Source: Candidula unifasciata (Eukaryota; Mollusca; Gastropoda; Stylommatophora; Geomitridae). Taken from it: DNA of 64,000 bases. The notes beneath the pieces are model-generated. The model ran no database searches. It was not told where the DNA came from and saw only the letters and a program-made list of their open reading frames with translations. Positions 63,425 through 64,000 of the stretch are shown here, piece by piece. Where the stretch lies: NCBI GenBank assembly GCA_905116865.2, contig CAJHNH020002552.1, positions 1 to 64,000 on the forward strand, written 5' to 3'. Numbering within the stretch: position 1 is the first letter of the stretch; each line of letters opens with the position of its first letter. The position numbers and the translations under genes were made by a program.

Positions 63425-64000
63425 ACGACAATTTACGCCCAGGTGATCTTATTATCTATACAGATGGTTCGGGGGTTAGAGGAAAGAGAAGTGCCTGTGG
63501 GTACATAGCGAAAGACAATGGAAAATCTCCAGTGCAAACAGCCTGGCATACGACACCACAACATCTAGCATGAGAATGGAGGTGGAGGCGGTAACTGCAG
63601 CTCGTGGCTAGAGAACAAGATGCATACACAAGTCGTAATTGTAACAGACTCTGAAAGCATGCTGAGAAAGGTAAAGACAGGGATGCTTCGAGCAGAATGG
63701 CAAGCTTTACTGGAAAGGTCACGGGTAGGGAACATTCTTGAATCTTTTCTCCAGGAATGCCGGCGTAGTGGGTAATGAACAGGCAGATTGGCTGGATCTG
63801 CACCATTGGGTGCTGAATTGATACATGACAACGCAGATGGGGTCAAGGCCCTTTGGGAACAAGCAACGGAATCAGTACAAGATTATAATGGTCTGGAGAG
63901 AATGATGCATCTGGGTGTAACCAGAGGGTTTGGCAGGCTCACTACACTCAGAGGAAAGGCAAGACGGATATGTAACCATATTGTGATCGGTACCACCAGT
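63425..64000 (+). pseudogene. RNase H-bearing retrotransposon relic, runs off the window
   Basis: Motifs appear in order but in shifted frames: Y-T-D-G-S (RNase H first Asp), an M-E-V-E-A segment (Glu), V-T-D-S-E-S-M-L (Asp), and N-A-G-V-V-G-N-E-Q-A-D (last Asp), then the V-T-R-G-F-G tail. Multiple frameshifts and a stop. Continues beyond 64000. Confidence 0.82.

Overview
The window looks like nuclear DNA of an invertebrate animal, probably a mollusc. This is inferred, not proven. The reasons are one intron-rich metazoan gene, many tRNA-headed SINE families, Merlin and hAT-like DNA transposons, abundant non-LTR retrotransposon relics, TTAGGG-type telomeric sequence, and no sign of operons or bacterial gene structure.

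The only cellular gene I can support is a complete CHEK2 (checkpoint kinase 2) orthologue on the minus strand. Its ATG is at 38112 and its stop at 11418. I resolve 16 coding exons totalling 1425 bases and encoding 474 residues: a short N-terminus with a single TQ site, an FHA domain, a Ser/Thr kinase domain and a C-terminal bipartite NLS. Most exon lengths and phases match vertebrate CHEK2 as I know it (for example 109, 54, 100, 164, 116 and 86 bases). Two exons are split by extra introns.

Layout. 1-1.45 kb holds short degenerate repeats. 1.45-4.4 kb holds two tail-to-tail Merlin transposase relics separated by a telomere-like tract. 4.6-7.8 kb is satellites and repeat pieces. 9.0-11.4 kb has retrotransposon relics and a small palindromic element that supplies a poly(A) signal just downstream of CHEK2. 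11.4-38.1 kb is CHEK2, with introns full of SINEs, retrotransposon tails and minisatellites. 38.1-64 kb is a gene-poor mosaic of SINEs, non-LTR retrotransposon fragments, hAT-like elements, microsatellites and a 43-bp satellite. The window ends inside an RNase H relic.

The most unusual feature is repeated local duplication of CHEK2 splicing signals. The 3' end of exon 15 with its splice donor has expanded into a 31-bp satellite of about 33 extra copies, 25 of which keep an intact GTAAGT donor. The acceptor of the activation-loop exon 12 is duplicated 49 bp upstream. The complete FHA exon 3 with both splice sites is duplicated about 4.7 kb away, upstream of the start codon, and the copy is identical over all 79 bases although its flanks have diverged. 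Intron 1 also needs a GC-AG donor. Together these make the locus a natural test of splice-site choice in a DNA-damage checkpoint gene.
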